Source of the DNA: Drechslerella dactyloides
Lineage: Eukaryota; Ascomycota; Orbiliomycetes; Orbiliales; Orbiliaceae
NCBI GenBank assembly: GCA_020064725.1
Contig: JAGTWJ010000011.1
Coordinates: 1,240,001-1,304,000 of the forward strand
Direction of reading: 5' to 3'
DNA: 64,000 bases
Shown: positions 10,042 through 22,376 of the stretch, one piece after another
Position numbering within the stretch: the first letter of the stretch is position 1
Layout of the letters: each line of letters starts with the position of its first letter
Translations under genes and position numbers: made by a program
The notes under the pieces: generated by a model
Seen by the model: only the letters and a program-made list of their open reading frames with translations
Told to the model about the DNA's origin: nothing
Database searches by the model: none

Positions 10042-12816
10042 CTAGTAGTCCAGCTCCTCCACCTTGCCCTCCTTCCCAGCCGACGCGTCCAAATCCATAT
10101 AACTCTTCAAACTCCGCCCCGCCGCACCGGGATCGTCCTTGCCAGGCGTCGCCCCCGCGCTCGGCGTCGTCCCCGAAGACGCCCCTCCGCCAGCCGCAAT
10201 CGCCGCCGCGAACCGTCCCTCCCTCTCCCTCTCCCGCTCCTGCCGGTCCCGGGTATCCCGCCCGCCAGGTCGCGGGTACGGCGACGGCCGCACGTTCGCC
10301 TGCATCCCACCCCGCCGTCGCTGCGGACCGACCCCTCCGTTCCTATTCGGCGAGCCAGGGCGACCTCCCATCCCGGGAATATACCTATCGACCCCCGCCG
10401 GCGTGGGTCCCAGCCCGCCCGCCATGTACGGGTCCCCGTACTGTCCAGCAGCGTAAGGATACCCGGACATCATATTCCTGCCGTCCATGCCCCCTCCGGG
10501 ACGGGGAGGCAGACCGCCCATTCCCATCCCCTGCCCGCCCATCCCGTGGCCGCCGCCCTGCACCCCGTTCTCGGGCTTCGGCGCCGTGATGTGGAACGGG
10601 TCCATAACGTACGCGTTCAGCAACCTGATCTCCTGCTCGATGCCCGTGACGAACTCCGGATGCCGTTTCGTCATGTGCTTGCGCACAAACTCCTCGCTCT
10701 TGAACAGCTTCGTGCAGTCCTTCACCCGGCAGCGGAACTTGCCCTCGTCCTCCTGCTTGATGAACTTGTTCGTCTCCTCGTTGAACGCCGTCTCCGGGTC
10801 CTGCGCGCCCAGCCTCTTCGTGTCCACGGAGTCCGGCGTGAGGAACAGCGCGATCCGGTCCCGCAGGTTCTTAACCCACTTTTCCGAGCCAGGATGCAGC
10901 TGCTTCGCCGTCCCATCCGTGTTCGCGGGCAACGGCCGCCGGATGTGTCCGCCGGGGCATCTCCGAACCAGCTCGTGGATCGAATCCGCCTCGGTGAAAC
11001 AGTAATAACAGAAGGAGAACACTCGGCGAAGGTATTCGACCGCGATATCGATCGTTCGCTTCGCGCGCTCCAATTCTTCGTCGGACGGTAGATCGTCCTC
11101 CGCCTCGCCGTCTTCGGGCTCCTCCTCGGGCTCGTTCGCCGCCCTCTCCGCGAGCCGCTTCGCCATGATGTCGTCTACCTTGGCCAGAATCAGGTCCCAG
11201 CCCCGGTATCCCGCCAAATCCCCATTGTCGTCCAACATCATGTCCTCGTCCATGTTTGTGTTCATCGCCTGCTCCAGTTTAAGGACCACGGCCCGGACGC
11301 GGTCGACCTCGCTGATGATCTCTTCGGGAACACTCATAATATCGTGAAGCATCTTTCGAGTGAGAACCTTCGGCGGGTTATGAACTCCGACGTGTACCAC
11401 GAAATCGCCCTTCTCTTCATCGTGAATGCGTTCCTCGTTAAGGAGCGCCGCAGCCTGTTCCACAGAGCCTTCGCTGACGCTCGCCGGGTCAATCAAGATC
11501 CAGCCTATGCGGTGGAACTTTTTGTTCGGATTCGGGTCACCCAATGAAAGATATTGAAACCCTTGAACCGTCATCGCAAGCTAGTCCAAAAAATCAGTTC
11601 GTTATCTCACAATCTCGAAATTGAATATTCTTACCTTCTCGAGATTTGCCCTCTTAACAGTCGGCGACACCGTCTTGATCAACAAAGCCGGTCGGTCCAG
11701 AGAGTCATCACGCAAGGCGCCAGTGCCGGAAGAAACCGCAGGAAGAACATCCTCACTGGGCTCGTCGGTCCCATCCTCTTTCTCCGGAATATGAGTGTCA
11801 ATTTTCCCGTTGGATTGCGCCGTAATGTTCACTTTAACTCCTAGGTCAGCACCCCCCTGATTAGCCGTACCCACCCCCGCCGACCGTTCGGACATTAGAC
11901 ATACCTTCTTTGGCGTCGGCCAGCCAATTATCCCACCGACCGGATTTGAGTTCATCCGCCCAGATCTTCCATTGGCCTTTCCGCCATTCCAAAGTCTTAG
12001 ACCTCCACTCTTCTCCTTCGCCGTCCACATATCGCTCCCTAAACCACTCCTCGTCCTTGTGGCTTTTGACAAAGAGCTTGGCAACCCTCCCGTTCAGGCC
12101 GTCCTTGTATGTATCATATTTCTCCTTCATAGTGATGTCGTTCGCATACTTGGCTTTCGAGGGCGCGGAAGCCGGCGTGCCGCTCCACCATTCGCTAAAG
12201 TACGCAAAGGGGAGGAGGTAATCAAAGCCGTGGGGGTCAAGTAATATCGGCGCCATAGCGTTGCCTCCTCCTCCGTTGTACCCGCCGTGGCCGCCCCCGC
12301 CAATGTTCGCGGGCATATAGCGATCGCTGTTGGAACCGCCCTCGCTGCGGCCCATCGACGGAGGTCCGCCGTATCCGCTGCCGCTGCCGTTACTTCCACC
12401 CGCAGGGCCTTGTCCTGGGATGTACACGTCGCCAGAACCGGCATATCGACCGGCCGGGCCGCCTCCAGGGGTATAGCGATCGATATTCGGTGGCGAGCGC
12501 GAGCGCGGTGGTCGCCGACGCGGCATAGGCCCTGCTGCGAGAACGTTAGCACCGATTGCGAACAAACGCGCATTCAAATGAGCATGTTGTTCGGGTGGGC
12601 AAACAAACCTGGAGACCGGGTCCGCCGGTTTCCGTCAGGAGTGTAGTCGTCCTCCCTTAGGCGTCCGTACGACGATTCGTGCAGGTCGTGAGACGGCATT
12701 CTGCCACGGGAGCTGTCGCGCGGGTCTCCCCAGCCCCTCCGGTCGCGGTCTCTCGCGTCGTGCCGGAAGGTCTCCGGGGAGTTGTTGCCGTAGTACGGGC
12801 CCGACATGATTCCCAA
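10042..12816 (-). CDS. ARS2: ARS2/SERRATE-family nuclear RNA-processing protein
   Basis: Adaptor that joins the nuclear cap-binding complex to RNA decay and processing machinery (Pir2 in fission yeast, SRRT in man). Exons complement(10042..11580, 11635..11840, 11905..12534, 12609..12816), phases 1,1,0, 861 codons with the stop. Seen in order: an Arg/Asp/Ser-rich N-terminus; the SERRATE/DUF3546 block YFSEWWSGTPASAP through EEWFRERY; an RRM-like middle (GFQYLSLGDPNPNKKFHRIGW); the helical region ending CYYCFTEADSIHELVRRCPG; a C2H2-type finger CRVKDCTKLFKSEEFVRKHM; and a Gly/Met-rich tail with an Arg/Glu stretch ending VEELDY. Total length is close to the animal protein. A second in-frame ATG at 12807 (MSGPYY) is an equally good start. 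Confidence 0.92.
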
Positions 12817-15473
12817 TGGGTTGCTCGTTCGCTCAGCGATCGATCGATCGGTTTCCTGCGCGGCTGGTCTCGGTCAGGGATCCCGGGCGGCGGCGTGTCG
12901 ACTTGCAAGCGAGAGAATGGCGCGGGTTCGGGATGGTAGAGACCACTGTAGAGAACATTATGAGAAAGAGTGTATTATGATTAAGTGATTATAGTGTTTC
13001 AATGGTCATTCAGTATGAGGGGGCGGGAAAGCGACAGAGCTCAAGGATCAGAATAATAGGATGGGCGAGGGAGGGTCGTGGAAGACAAGAGAATGCACTG
13101 GCAGGATGATGAGGAGGGAGATGGGAGGATGTCAATTGAAGAGCGTGGGCTGGCCACGGAAAGGCGCTCCGCACCGAACGAGCGGGAGCTGGCATCATGT
13201 CTTCGCATGATGGAGAGAAAAAGGTAGTAATAGGTGGAGAAGTAGAGAAGTAGAATGAATCGTATAGATAGATAAAGCGCAAGTAAGATATGAGGAGCGA
13301 ACGGAAGAAGCGATATCTGGCGAGAACAAAAGCAATGGAGAGGGGGGAAGTGGGTCAAGGCGGTGATGATGAGGAGGAAGAGGAGGAGGAGGATGGAGTG
13401 ATGAGATGGATGCGAGCGGACAAGAGCAAGAGCAGAGCGGGAGCGAGAGATGAGAGGGCAACCAACAATGAGAGGCAGTAGAGTGAGTATGTATGTATGA
13501 GCAGCCGACACGGACCAGAGCAGAGTTCGAGATGATGCGACGGCGGCAGCGATGGTGATGGTGGTCGTTGGATGGAAGATGGAAGATGGAAGACGGTGAT
13601 GGTGATGGTGTCCGGAGATGGAGGAGGGCGAGGGAGATGGCGTGGCGGGAAGGCTGGCGAGATGAGCGCGAAACGGGCCAACGCGACCCAACGCAGGAAT
13701 AAAGAGGAAGGAGCCCAGCTGGACGACAACCCTCACGACGTCCGACGATACGATACGACAAAGAAAGAACGAAGGACCGGAACAATGAGAAGCGAGAGAG
13801 TAGACACGGACAAAGACCCGTCGACGACGGGACCACGCTGACACAAATAGTTTATTCTGCGAACGATCTGTCAGTTTCGGTTTCAGGAGGCTCACCCGCT
13901 CCCCAAGCCATCCATCGCCCAATTCGCCCGGGGCTGTTGGTCGCACCAACTACACCGATCGAAACCCGCACGAGGGAAGACGATCCCGGGCTCTGCTTAT
14001 CGGACCAGGCCGACCTTCCTTCCTGCCTTCCTGCCTTCTTTCGCACGGACGACCGTTGCGGATCCGCGTGCGCACGCTAGAGCTACGTCCCAGCTCTCCA
14101 GATATCGATATCACCATCATGCACACAGGAATCCAATGGTACTACAACTCCCATGATTTGATATATCCAGTCCCTTGCATAATATATAACTCTCATCGAT
14201 GACAGTCACCTTACTAATTCATGGCCTGAATAAATAAATACCCAGCCGATTGGTGAGCCCGAGACACATGTGCGGACATCACCAACCAACCAAGCCGGCC
14301 AGCCAAGCCCGTAAGCCTCCCAAGGCGTGCCCGAATCGACGGCGGCCTAATCCATCCCATCCATCTCGCCCATCGAGAGATTTAGGAAATACATCTATCT
14401 AAAGTTAGATACACACGATCCCAAGTACCGCTAGTACCACTCCTCCACTCCGGGCCGCACCGGCACGGACACCCGTCAACAGCTACATCCAGACATACAC
14501 ACATTCCGCACCGCCAGCCACCTCAGCCCACCTTCCCTCCCTCCCAATCACGAGACGGTCTCCGGCACAGAACCCGCCTTCCGTGCGGTTGACGTTCCCC
14601 GGCTAGCTAGCTACAAGCTAGCCTCCTGTGGCCCGCTGCCGCCGCCGCCGCCTTGCAACGCAGCCCGCTGCGGAAATGCCACACAGAAAGCACAACCTCG
14701 CCAAACGCAGTACAACCTCCTCCCGCCGCATCCTGCTCGCCGCGTGGTCGAAACTGTTCCCGCGCAGACTCTCCTATCCCGTCTTCTCGGTCTGCATGCT
14801 TTTCTCCTTCCTGCTTCCCATCCTGCCCAGGACCGCCGCCCGGATGCGCCGCATGTAACATTTACCGGTGACATCGCTCATCCATCCAGTCCCTTCACAA
14901 ACACGACAGTCGAATTTACGATACTTACATACTGTGCCGGAACATCGGGGTGGATTACTACGATTATTTGCTGAAAAAGCTGCATTATTACGGTATCATT
15001 GCCTGGAGTGCATATTTTTCGCTGATGAAACTGCAATAATACGGCATTACACCCAATTCTTCGTTAGAGTACGGTATTCAGATCGTATTCAAAAACAGGT
15101 CTCTTCCGGTACGGTAAGTATACACATTCACTCTACGCTGGCCTGGTTTGCGAGACATATACGCATTACTTTACCTATCGAAAAGTTACCGCCAATATCA
15201 ATTCAATCAACTGATTAAGTAATATCCCATAATTAACCACTCCCAGCGCTATCCGTGAAATACACCATGCATCCATATTACCACCCCTCTATCACTCCAA
15301 TCCTAAATCCCCCTCCTCACCCCTCATCAATTCCGCCGATATTGCGATATGCAAGTATACTATCCATCCCGCCATGCAATACCAATCAAAGAGTGAAAAA
15401 AACCAGAATATATTATAATGCAAGAAATGCGTAAAAACCACCCGGTAACCCCCTCACACCACCCCTCACAACA
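12817..15473. other. Long non-coding stretch upstream of ARS2
   Basis: About 2.65 kb. From 13020 to 13860 the plus strand is purine-rich (GAGGAGGAAGAGGAGG-type runs), so the ARS2-sense strand is a C/T-rich leader or promoter. From 14850 onward it becomes A+T-rich and leads into the 3' end of the PARP-E2 gene. Short CT/TCC microrepeats and a gatcgatcgatc run (about 12838-12852) are present. I see no supported gene. Confidence 0.5.
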
Positions 15474-18400
15474 TCACCTCGTCGCCCCAGCCATCTCCTC
15501 AAACCCCTTCGGCACAGCCCACCCATGCGTCCGACACGCCCTCAAATACGCCTGCACAGCCTCACTAACCCCATAAGTCCCACTCCCCCCCGCCGCCTCC
15601 AACTTCGCCGGCCGCGGATCAGTACTCATCATCGCCAACCGAACATTCAACAGCACGCTCTCAATCGTCGTCTTGGAATCCCACCCCGTCCCCGTCAGCA
15701 TCTCAAGACACACCGCCCCGCCAACGGTAACGTGTCCGCCGCCGCCGTTCATAAACGGCAGAAACCGCGGCTTGATCACCCTCACGAACGGCGGCGTCGT
15801 CGGAAAGCTCGCGCCGAACCGCAGCTCTAGCACCACGCTTCTGATCCCGCGGGCCTTCATGTCCTTCGCCAGCGGCAGGCTGCTGTCGAAGGTGTGCAGC
15901 TCCACGATCCACTGATACACGTTGTCGAAATGGTCCGGGTTCGTGTACCAGCCTAGCTCGTGCAGCGGTGTCGATTCCTGGATCTTGAGCAGGTTCTTGT
16001 ACTCGCGCTGCAGCCGCTTCGTTGCCGTGAACGTTGCGAAGGTCGGCTGTGCGATCAGCGGGAGGGTGCTGTAGTCGAGCTCGCCGGCGATAAAGTCCGT
16101 CTGCGGGCCCGTCGGTTTCGCCGGTGCGGCGACGACAGGCGCAGGTGCCGTGGACGTCGACGCAACGACGGGGAGCGGCGCGGGTTTGGGAACCGTCATA
16201 ACGGGTGCCGGCCCCGCCGCAGGTATCAGCGGCGGAGGTATCACAATCGGCGCCGAGATAACCGGCCGCGCCGCCGCCTTGCCCTTCTTCGCCGCCCCGC
16301 TGAACGGGTTCGTCGACGGCAGCGCATTAAACGCCGAATTCCACGGATCCGACGACGACGACGACGCCGAGCTGCCGCCGCCACCGCCAATCGAAAACGT
16401 CTTCCTAAGCCCGTCGAAAAAGCCACCAGGCGAGCCGCGCGAGCTGCTGATGCTCGTCGCACTAGACGCGCTCGTCAGCGGCGGCGACGACTGGTTAATC
16501 GACGTTGATGCCGACGACGAAGACGCAGTGCTGTTGTTTCGCAAAAAGTACCGCGGCGGGTCCGGCGTCACGTTGGCCGAAGAGCTCGCTGTGCCGGTTA
16601 GGTCCACGACGGGCGTATACGTCGGCGGAGTGGTGCTCGTCAACGGAATATCGTCGTACGCCGGCAGCGGAGACGTAGTAGTCGCCGACGTCGGGCTAGC
16701 GGGTGTCGCCGCCGCCGCCGCTCTCGCCATAGCCGCCACCGCAGCTGCAGCCGTAGGCGCGGGAACAGCAGACGTAGCCGGAGTCGCGCTCGTCGCAGGA
16801 GCAGCAGCCGTAGAGCTTGAAGACGCACCGGCCGGACTCGCCGTCGGCACGACCAACGGCGGCACGACCAACGGCGGCACGACCAGCGGCGGCGGTTGGC
16901 GCTGCTGCTGATGCGGTTCCAGCGGTCTAATCCCCCTCACACCCCCAAACGCCGACAGCCACCCATAGTTCGTCTTCTTCCTCACCGGCAGCTCCGCAGG
17001 AATAAACGGCGCATCCGCCATCGTCTCCTCCATCGACAGCGCAATCGCAACATCCAGATCGTTCACCTCAAGCGAGTCACTCGGCCCCTCGAAAAACACA
17101 TCCAAATCCGAATCATTCGTCCCGTCGCTGCCGGGGTCCTCCTCAACGGGTATCCGCTCCTCGATCCCGTCGATGACGACGGTAACGTACTGCTCGTTCT
17201 TCTTGCCCTTGCTGCTCTCAGCTAGCAGGTCGTCCTTGCGCGCCCTCGCGGCCTTGGGCTGCGGTATGATAATCTTGCCCTGCTCGCCGTTCGGCGTCAT
17301 CGACGGGTCCTGCGGCTTGACCTGCGTCGGCTGCTTCTGCCGGACGGCACCCTGGCCGCTGAACGCGCATTGCACGAACAGATACCGCGTTTGAATCCAG
17401 TCCAACTATGTAGTCATCAGCATCAAAGCTCGCTATGAAAGAACGGACGTAATATGTACTCACCTGAGCGACGACGAGATGCGGCGTGCGGCTGACATAC
17501 TCGTTTGGCGCATTCACAATCTCGTTCAGCGCAACGGCAGACGACACCTTGAGCACGCTCTTCGACCACTGCTCTCCCTGTTATCCAATACAACCAGTCA
17601 GCTAAAAAATCCAACAGCAGAAACACATGAACGTGAAAACCCACCGCAATCGAATGCCGAGCACCGGTATACCCCGAACTCGTCCTAAAGTCCAGCGAAT
17701 GGTAGCACCCATTGCCGTACGCCCGCCCGTTCAACGTCTGGTTGAAATTCAACCCCTCGCGGATGATCGAATGCCAATTCACAAGCGGACTGCCATGCCA
17801 CGCGAACAGCGTCGAATGTTTGAGCCGCAGCCGCCGCTGCGCCGCCGACGTCGCCGCCTGGAACCTCTGCTCTTTATCCGGCGCGCCCATCGCGAAACGG
17901 AACTGCATCCAGTTGCCCATGCCGTACACGCGGTCCTCCGCCTGCGTCGCCGGGAACACCCCGTTAGAGCCGGACTCCAGCCCGTCAACCTGGACGATGC
18001 ACGCGCGGTTCGACGCCACAACCCAGCGAAGTACACCCAGCGCGGCGGGCGAGATACGGTCACCCCAGCTTGACAGATGCTGCTGCCGCAGCCGATCCTT
18101 CATCTCGCGCACCGACGGCAGCGTGTCGAGCAGCAGACATATGCACAGCTGTTTCGCCTGCGGTGTCAACGTTGCGAAATCCTTGTTAAACAGATCGACC
18201 ATCACCTGCTGGCTGCCGGCTGTCGCGGCCGACCCGCCGGTGTAGGTATTCCCCAGGTTCAGCGCGCTGGCCTGCGCCGTCGTCGAAATCGGATCGGACA
18301 CCTTGATGATCGGGAACATGGACATATCGACCGCGCGGCAGCACAGCGTCTCGCCGGCCGCCCCGCCGCCACCGGTAATCGTCATCCACGTGCCGACCTG

Positions 18401-20103
18401 CACCGGGTGAGAGATCGGATTGGCAGCATTAATCCTCAACGTCAGCTCTCGATTCGCACGGTCAAAGGTGCCAGAATACCCCGCCGGCCCCGCGCCAGCC
18501 GGATACGGCACCTTCAAGTTCAGCGCGTCCGGGAAATCCTTCAGCTTCTGATGTCGCGCAGCCGCATAGCAGAACGAAACGAGCAGATCGACAACGTACG
18601 GCTGCTCGACGAGGTCCCGCTCGATGCCCGGGCCGAAGTCCGAGGAAAGGTATTTGTGCAGACACTCCGGCGTGCTGCAAACGTACGGCTCCAGCGCCTC
18701 GACGTCGGACGTCACGCGCCGATGGCAGACGAGGCAGAAGTCCGTGTAGCGGGCGAAGTGGCGGAGGAAGAACTGCATGGCGATGAGCGGGAACGAGCGC
18801 GCGAGCGGGCTGTCCGTGTCCTGGAAGTGGTCCGACGTGACGAGGCGAGAGAAGCCGCCGAGCTGGGAGTCGTCGTGCCAGAAGGTCGCGGGCATGGCGT
18901 CGATGGATTTACCCTTCTGCGACTTGTCGTGGTACATTTCCTCCGCGCCGAACCAGCTGTATCCGTTCTCCCAGCGCTTGCGGAGCAGGTCTACCAGCCG
19001 CTCGTTGAGCATCAGCTCGAGCGAGCGGAAAATGTACGGCATGTCCTTGCCCGTATCGGCTCTTTTGAACATCGCCTGGCATTCGGCCTTTGACGGCTTG
19101 TACTTGTCGCCTTGTCGGACCCGCATTCTGACATTGATGGATTTCAGGCCGCGGAAGCCCTTTCTCCCGTTGAAGATCTCGTCCAGGTTGGCGTAGCCGG
19201 AGGGGTACTCGATGATGAGGTTGATATAGCGCTTGGTCTCCACGTGCCATGCGTCCAGAGCGTTGTCCGACAGCCCCAGTCTCGACAGCCGGCACGAGAC
19301 GACGAGGTAGCACACGCCGCTGCCCTTCAGCGAGCCGTAGTAGCCAACCTTGAACCCTGCGTCTTTCGCAGCCCGCAGGTCGGAGACTAGTCTGTTCGGC
19401 GGGAGAGGCTTGACCGCCGGCGCCGCTGGTACCACGGCGGGTTTCTTCCCCTTGTCGACAATGGGGCTCGTCGGCAGTGAGTATAGATCGTCCCCATCGT
19501 CGTCTATGAGCATGGGACTCGGTCTGCGAGCTCTGCGCGGCGAAGACAGGTCGTCCTCGTCGTCGAGCATGGCGATGTTGCGAAGGCTGTCATCGTCGTC
19601 GTCGTTAACCACGAACGGACGCTTCTTCGACCCGTCCGCTTCTTTCTTGCGCAGGTGCGCTGACACCGTCGTCAGTATCTGCTTGACGGGCTTGCCCTGC
19701 AGGGTTGGTAAATCGGCCAGCTTCTCGCCGACCTCCGCGGCGTCCTCGCCGCAGCCGAAGACGAAGACTTCATGGCCAGAGGGGTACCTGTTCATGTCTG
19801 CAGCGCAAGTTTATCACCGTTAGCCGTGAACCGCCCACGTACATTACATAACCATCACATAATACGCTATAAATGATATCTTTTGTATATCTGCAAGGAT
19901 ACTATCCCGCATCAAGGAAAGGAAGGAGGAAGGGACGTACCAACGATGATAGCAGAGATCATGGACGGCGAATCGCCACTGAGAGGATGGTACTGGAAGA
20001 GAAACTCTCCCTCGTTCTCACCGGTACCGACGACGAAGACGCCTTCAATAAAGTCGTCATCGGACGCCATGTACAGGTCGGTGTCGTACTGGTCCCTCGG
20101 CAT
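15474..20103 (-). CDS. PARP - UIM - ubiquitin-conjugating E2 fusion
   Basis: Predicted mono-ADP-ribosyltransferase fused to a ubiquitin E2-like domain. Exons complement(15474..17405, 17464..17577, 17645..19797, 19941..20103); 1454 codons with the stop; all phases agree. Residues about 719-821 form a PARP6/8-like catalytic core: FAWHGSPLVNWHSIIREGLN (His722), YGNGCYHSLDF (Tyr753) and, across two introns, TRYLFV at the third strand where poly-ADP-ribose polymerases have Glu. The absence of that Glu suggests mono-ADP-ribosylation. Residues about 925-937, VNDLDVAIALSMEE, match a ubiquitin-interacting motif. A Ser/Ala/Pro-rich linker contains a triple PPLVV repeat. The last 183 residues are an E2 fold: TKRLQREYKNLL, FPTTPPFVRVIKPRF, then GGGGHVTVGGAVCLEMLTG with the likely catalytic Cys1376 and no HPN tripeptide. 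The start at 20103 (MPRDQYDTDLYMAS) is the best ATG, but an upstream exon cannot be excluded. Confidence 0.88.
16846..16890 (-). repeat. 15-bp tandem repeat x3 inside the PARP-E2 gene
   Basis: Three head-to-tail 15-mers (ggcacgaccaacggc type, last copy one base different) encode PPLVV three times in the low-complexity linker. In-frame unit length, so copy number can vary without breaking the protein. Confidence 0.85.
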
Positions 20104-22376
20104 CTTGACGTCGACGCCGCAGGTGCTGCAGCCCACCAGACAAAACGAGAATGATAGAAAAGAATAAACACAAACGCTATGAATTGAACAGAGCGGTATC
20201 TATAATCTGGTTCAAAAGAACTCGCGGGGTGTATGTAGTTTGTAAGTATGTTCGCAGTGCAGTCAGTCAGTCAGTCGTGGGTGCTGCGAATGAAGAAGTA
20301 GTAGGAGCAGCCGGCCAAAAGCGTAGTAGTAGTTGCAAGTTCTCTTTTGGATCCTCAAGCTTGATAGCCGGGTTGCAGGTTGTCGCTCAGGCGCACTGCA
20401 CGGTAACGTTGCAAAATCGAATAAACGTGCAAGAACGAGCGGGCAACGTGGCGAAGTGCGCAATGCCTCTTTCTCGAAATGATGGAGAAGAAAAATGCTC
20501 GGATTAGAGAGTTTTTTCAGGTATGAGGTCGGTGGTTTGAGCGAGGAGATGGTAGTAGTAGTATTGTTATTTTGGAGATTGAAGGAGCAGGCACTCTTCA
20601 GGCCATCAATCTAGCAGGGCTGGCACGGCTGTTGCTTTCTCGCAGGCAGCCGAGATGGGTTGCAAGACAGGACGGACAGGACAGGTCAGGACAGGGATAA
20701 AAGAGCCCGTCCCCAAGAAGGATAGATATCGAATCGAACCGTCTGGCTGCAATTATCGTGCCCGCGTCTTCGAGCGATTCGGGTAATGCGACAGATGGAC
20801 GCTGGAAGCTTCGAGCGGTCGTCGAGTGAGTGGAAGAATAAAATGAACGGAGTATGAGTGTCGTCGATAAGAAGGGAGGGGCAGTTTCGAGAGCAGCCTT
20901 GCAGCTCGCCCTTTTTATCGAAATCCACCAAACTCGCAGCCTCGCCCGCAAAGCTTGCAAAGCGGAGCACCTCCAAATCAAATCAAATCACGCCTGATCG
21001 TACGGTTGATTCATCGATCGGGGATGTCAACTTGCATGCTCTATCAACAAGCAACTACACTACCACGTTACGCTACGTTACGTTTCCAGCTTACGTCGAG
21101 CCAGAATTGGGTGCAGCCGTGTTACTCATACCTGTTATACTCGGGCCCGCCTCGCGATGAATAGCTGCAGCCTCGCTGATACCTGCATGCATGCATGCCC
21201 GCGATACAAGTATACCTACCAGACAAATATGGACGCCGCAGTCCCGGTGTGGAGAAAGCACGTCCAGGCCAATCCACCGCCGTCGGGCTGCTGGCGCCGC
21301 TGGGATTGGCCGACACGAAAAGCTTCGAAGGCAAAGGCCGCCACGCATGGGATCAGGCTACTGCAAGAAGTCCAAACAAGCCTGCACAAGATGCAGGTAA
21401 GTGTGAATCCCATCAGCCTCATCCGTGCGGTTTGGCTGCGAAGGATCCAGCCGAGGATTCGATCCCGACTAATGTTTGACACGCATTCCAGTTTCACCTT
21501 CCAACTTTTAAGGGAAGGAAGGCTTAACCGGGACGGATGGACTCCGAATCGATTTGAGGACAGCTGTCGCCATCAGAACGCGATGTGCATAGTAGACAGA
21601 TGGGCCCGTCGTTTCAGAGTCCACATCTGTAGCGGCGACAGCGATCGCGTTTGAGATCCCAAATCGATATCAAATCGATACGCCCCGGGCAACATGCTGA
21701 GGCTCGGAAGCACGAGACTCCAGTCTCGGGGACACGAAAGGATGCTTCCAGTATACTATCAACAGGCTGACTGAAGCCTTCAGCACCGCCAGTCCGCTGT
21801 CAGGCTGCGGCGACATTTCGCAGCCTGGAAACTCAATACAACCTCCAGGCGAAGTCTAAGTGCTAGGTTCGTTAGCTGGCCGATCCTCATGGGAGTTAAT
21901 CGCCCCGGTTGACTTCCTCGTCTAGCCGACGAACAGTCTAACCTCCACCCACCCGCCATATGCATGCACGTGGGACGAAGCTTCAATCGGTTCCGGCTCG
22001 ATTCTCAATAATAACGCCGGAGGAACACCCACAGGTGTGGTTGGCAAGGCCAACACCGCAGCCGGGTTTTCGTGATACACCAGCCGAGCAATGAATGAAA
22101 TATCTCCGATCCGCAGAGCCCTCGTATCCGTCACCGCGATCGAGAGCGCGAACCCGGATCGCCCCATCCCGGTCCCTGCATCGCATCCGCCATGACGAAA
22201 TACACCTTCCGAACAGAAGCAACATCACACCTCGCTACCGTTCGGTTATAACCCCGTCAACTTCATTTATATCTACGACCTGGCCAGCCTTTCAACATCG
22301 CCTCCACAAGACAGACACCCTCAGTAGACGGACCACCGAGTAGATTATACCGACGACAGGATATAATCACGTCGCA
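20104..22376. other. Non-coding stretch between PARP-E2 and TspO genes
   Basis: About 2.3 kb carrying both divergent promoters. It includes an (agtc)n run near 20263, two short segments of cytosine/purine-rich leader, and at 21349-21395 a short frame reading MGSGYCKKSKQACTRCR followed exactly by a GTAAGT donor. The latter looks like the first half of a Zn2Cys6 cluster, but no matching second half was found. No other gene seen. Confidence 0.45.
21349..21395 (+). pseudogene. Possible remnant of a Zn2Cys6 first exon
   Basis: ATG followed by GSGYCKKSKQACTRC(R) and then a perfect GTAAGT donor. Introns directly after CxxCR are common in fungal Zn2Cys6 genes. I could not find a downstream exon supplying the remaining KxKC...C..C cysteines, so this is either a decayed fragment or chance. 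Confidence 0.2.

Noticed and set aside
13041..13949. 302-residue open frame on the minus strand upstream of ARS2
   Set aside because: Composition is almost only Ser, Pro, Leu, His and Arg from C/T-rich DNA, with no domain and overlapping equally long frames. It is best read as leader or promoter sequence.
14607..14874. Overlapping short frames on both strands near 14.7 kb
   Set aside because: GC-rich patch giving open frames in four registers; no family signature.
16150..16911. 253-residue plus-strand frame opposite the PARP-E2 gene
   Set aside because: Antisense of the low-complexity linker (Ala/Gly/Val-rich); the sense strand has recognisable domains on both sides.
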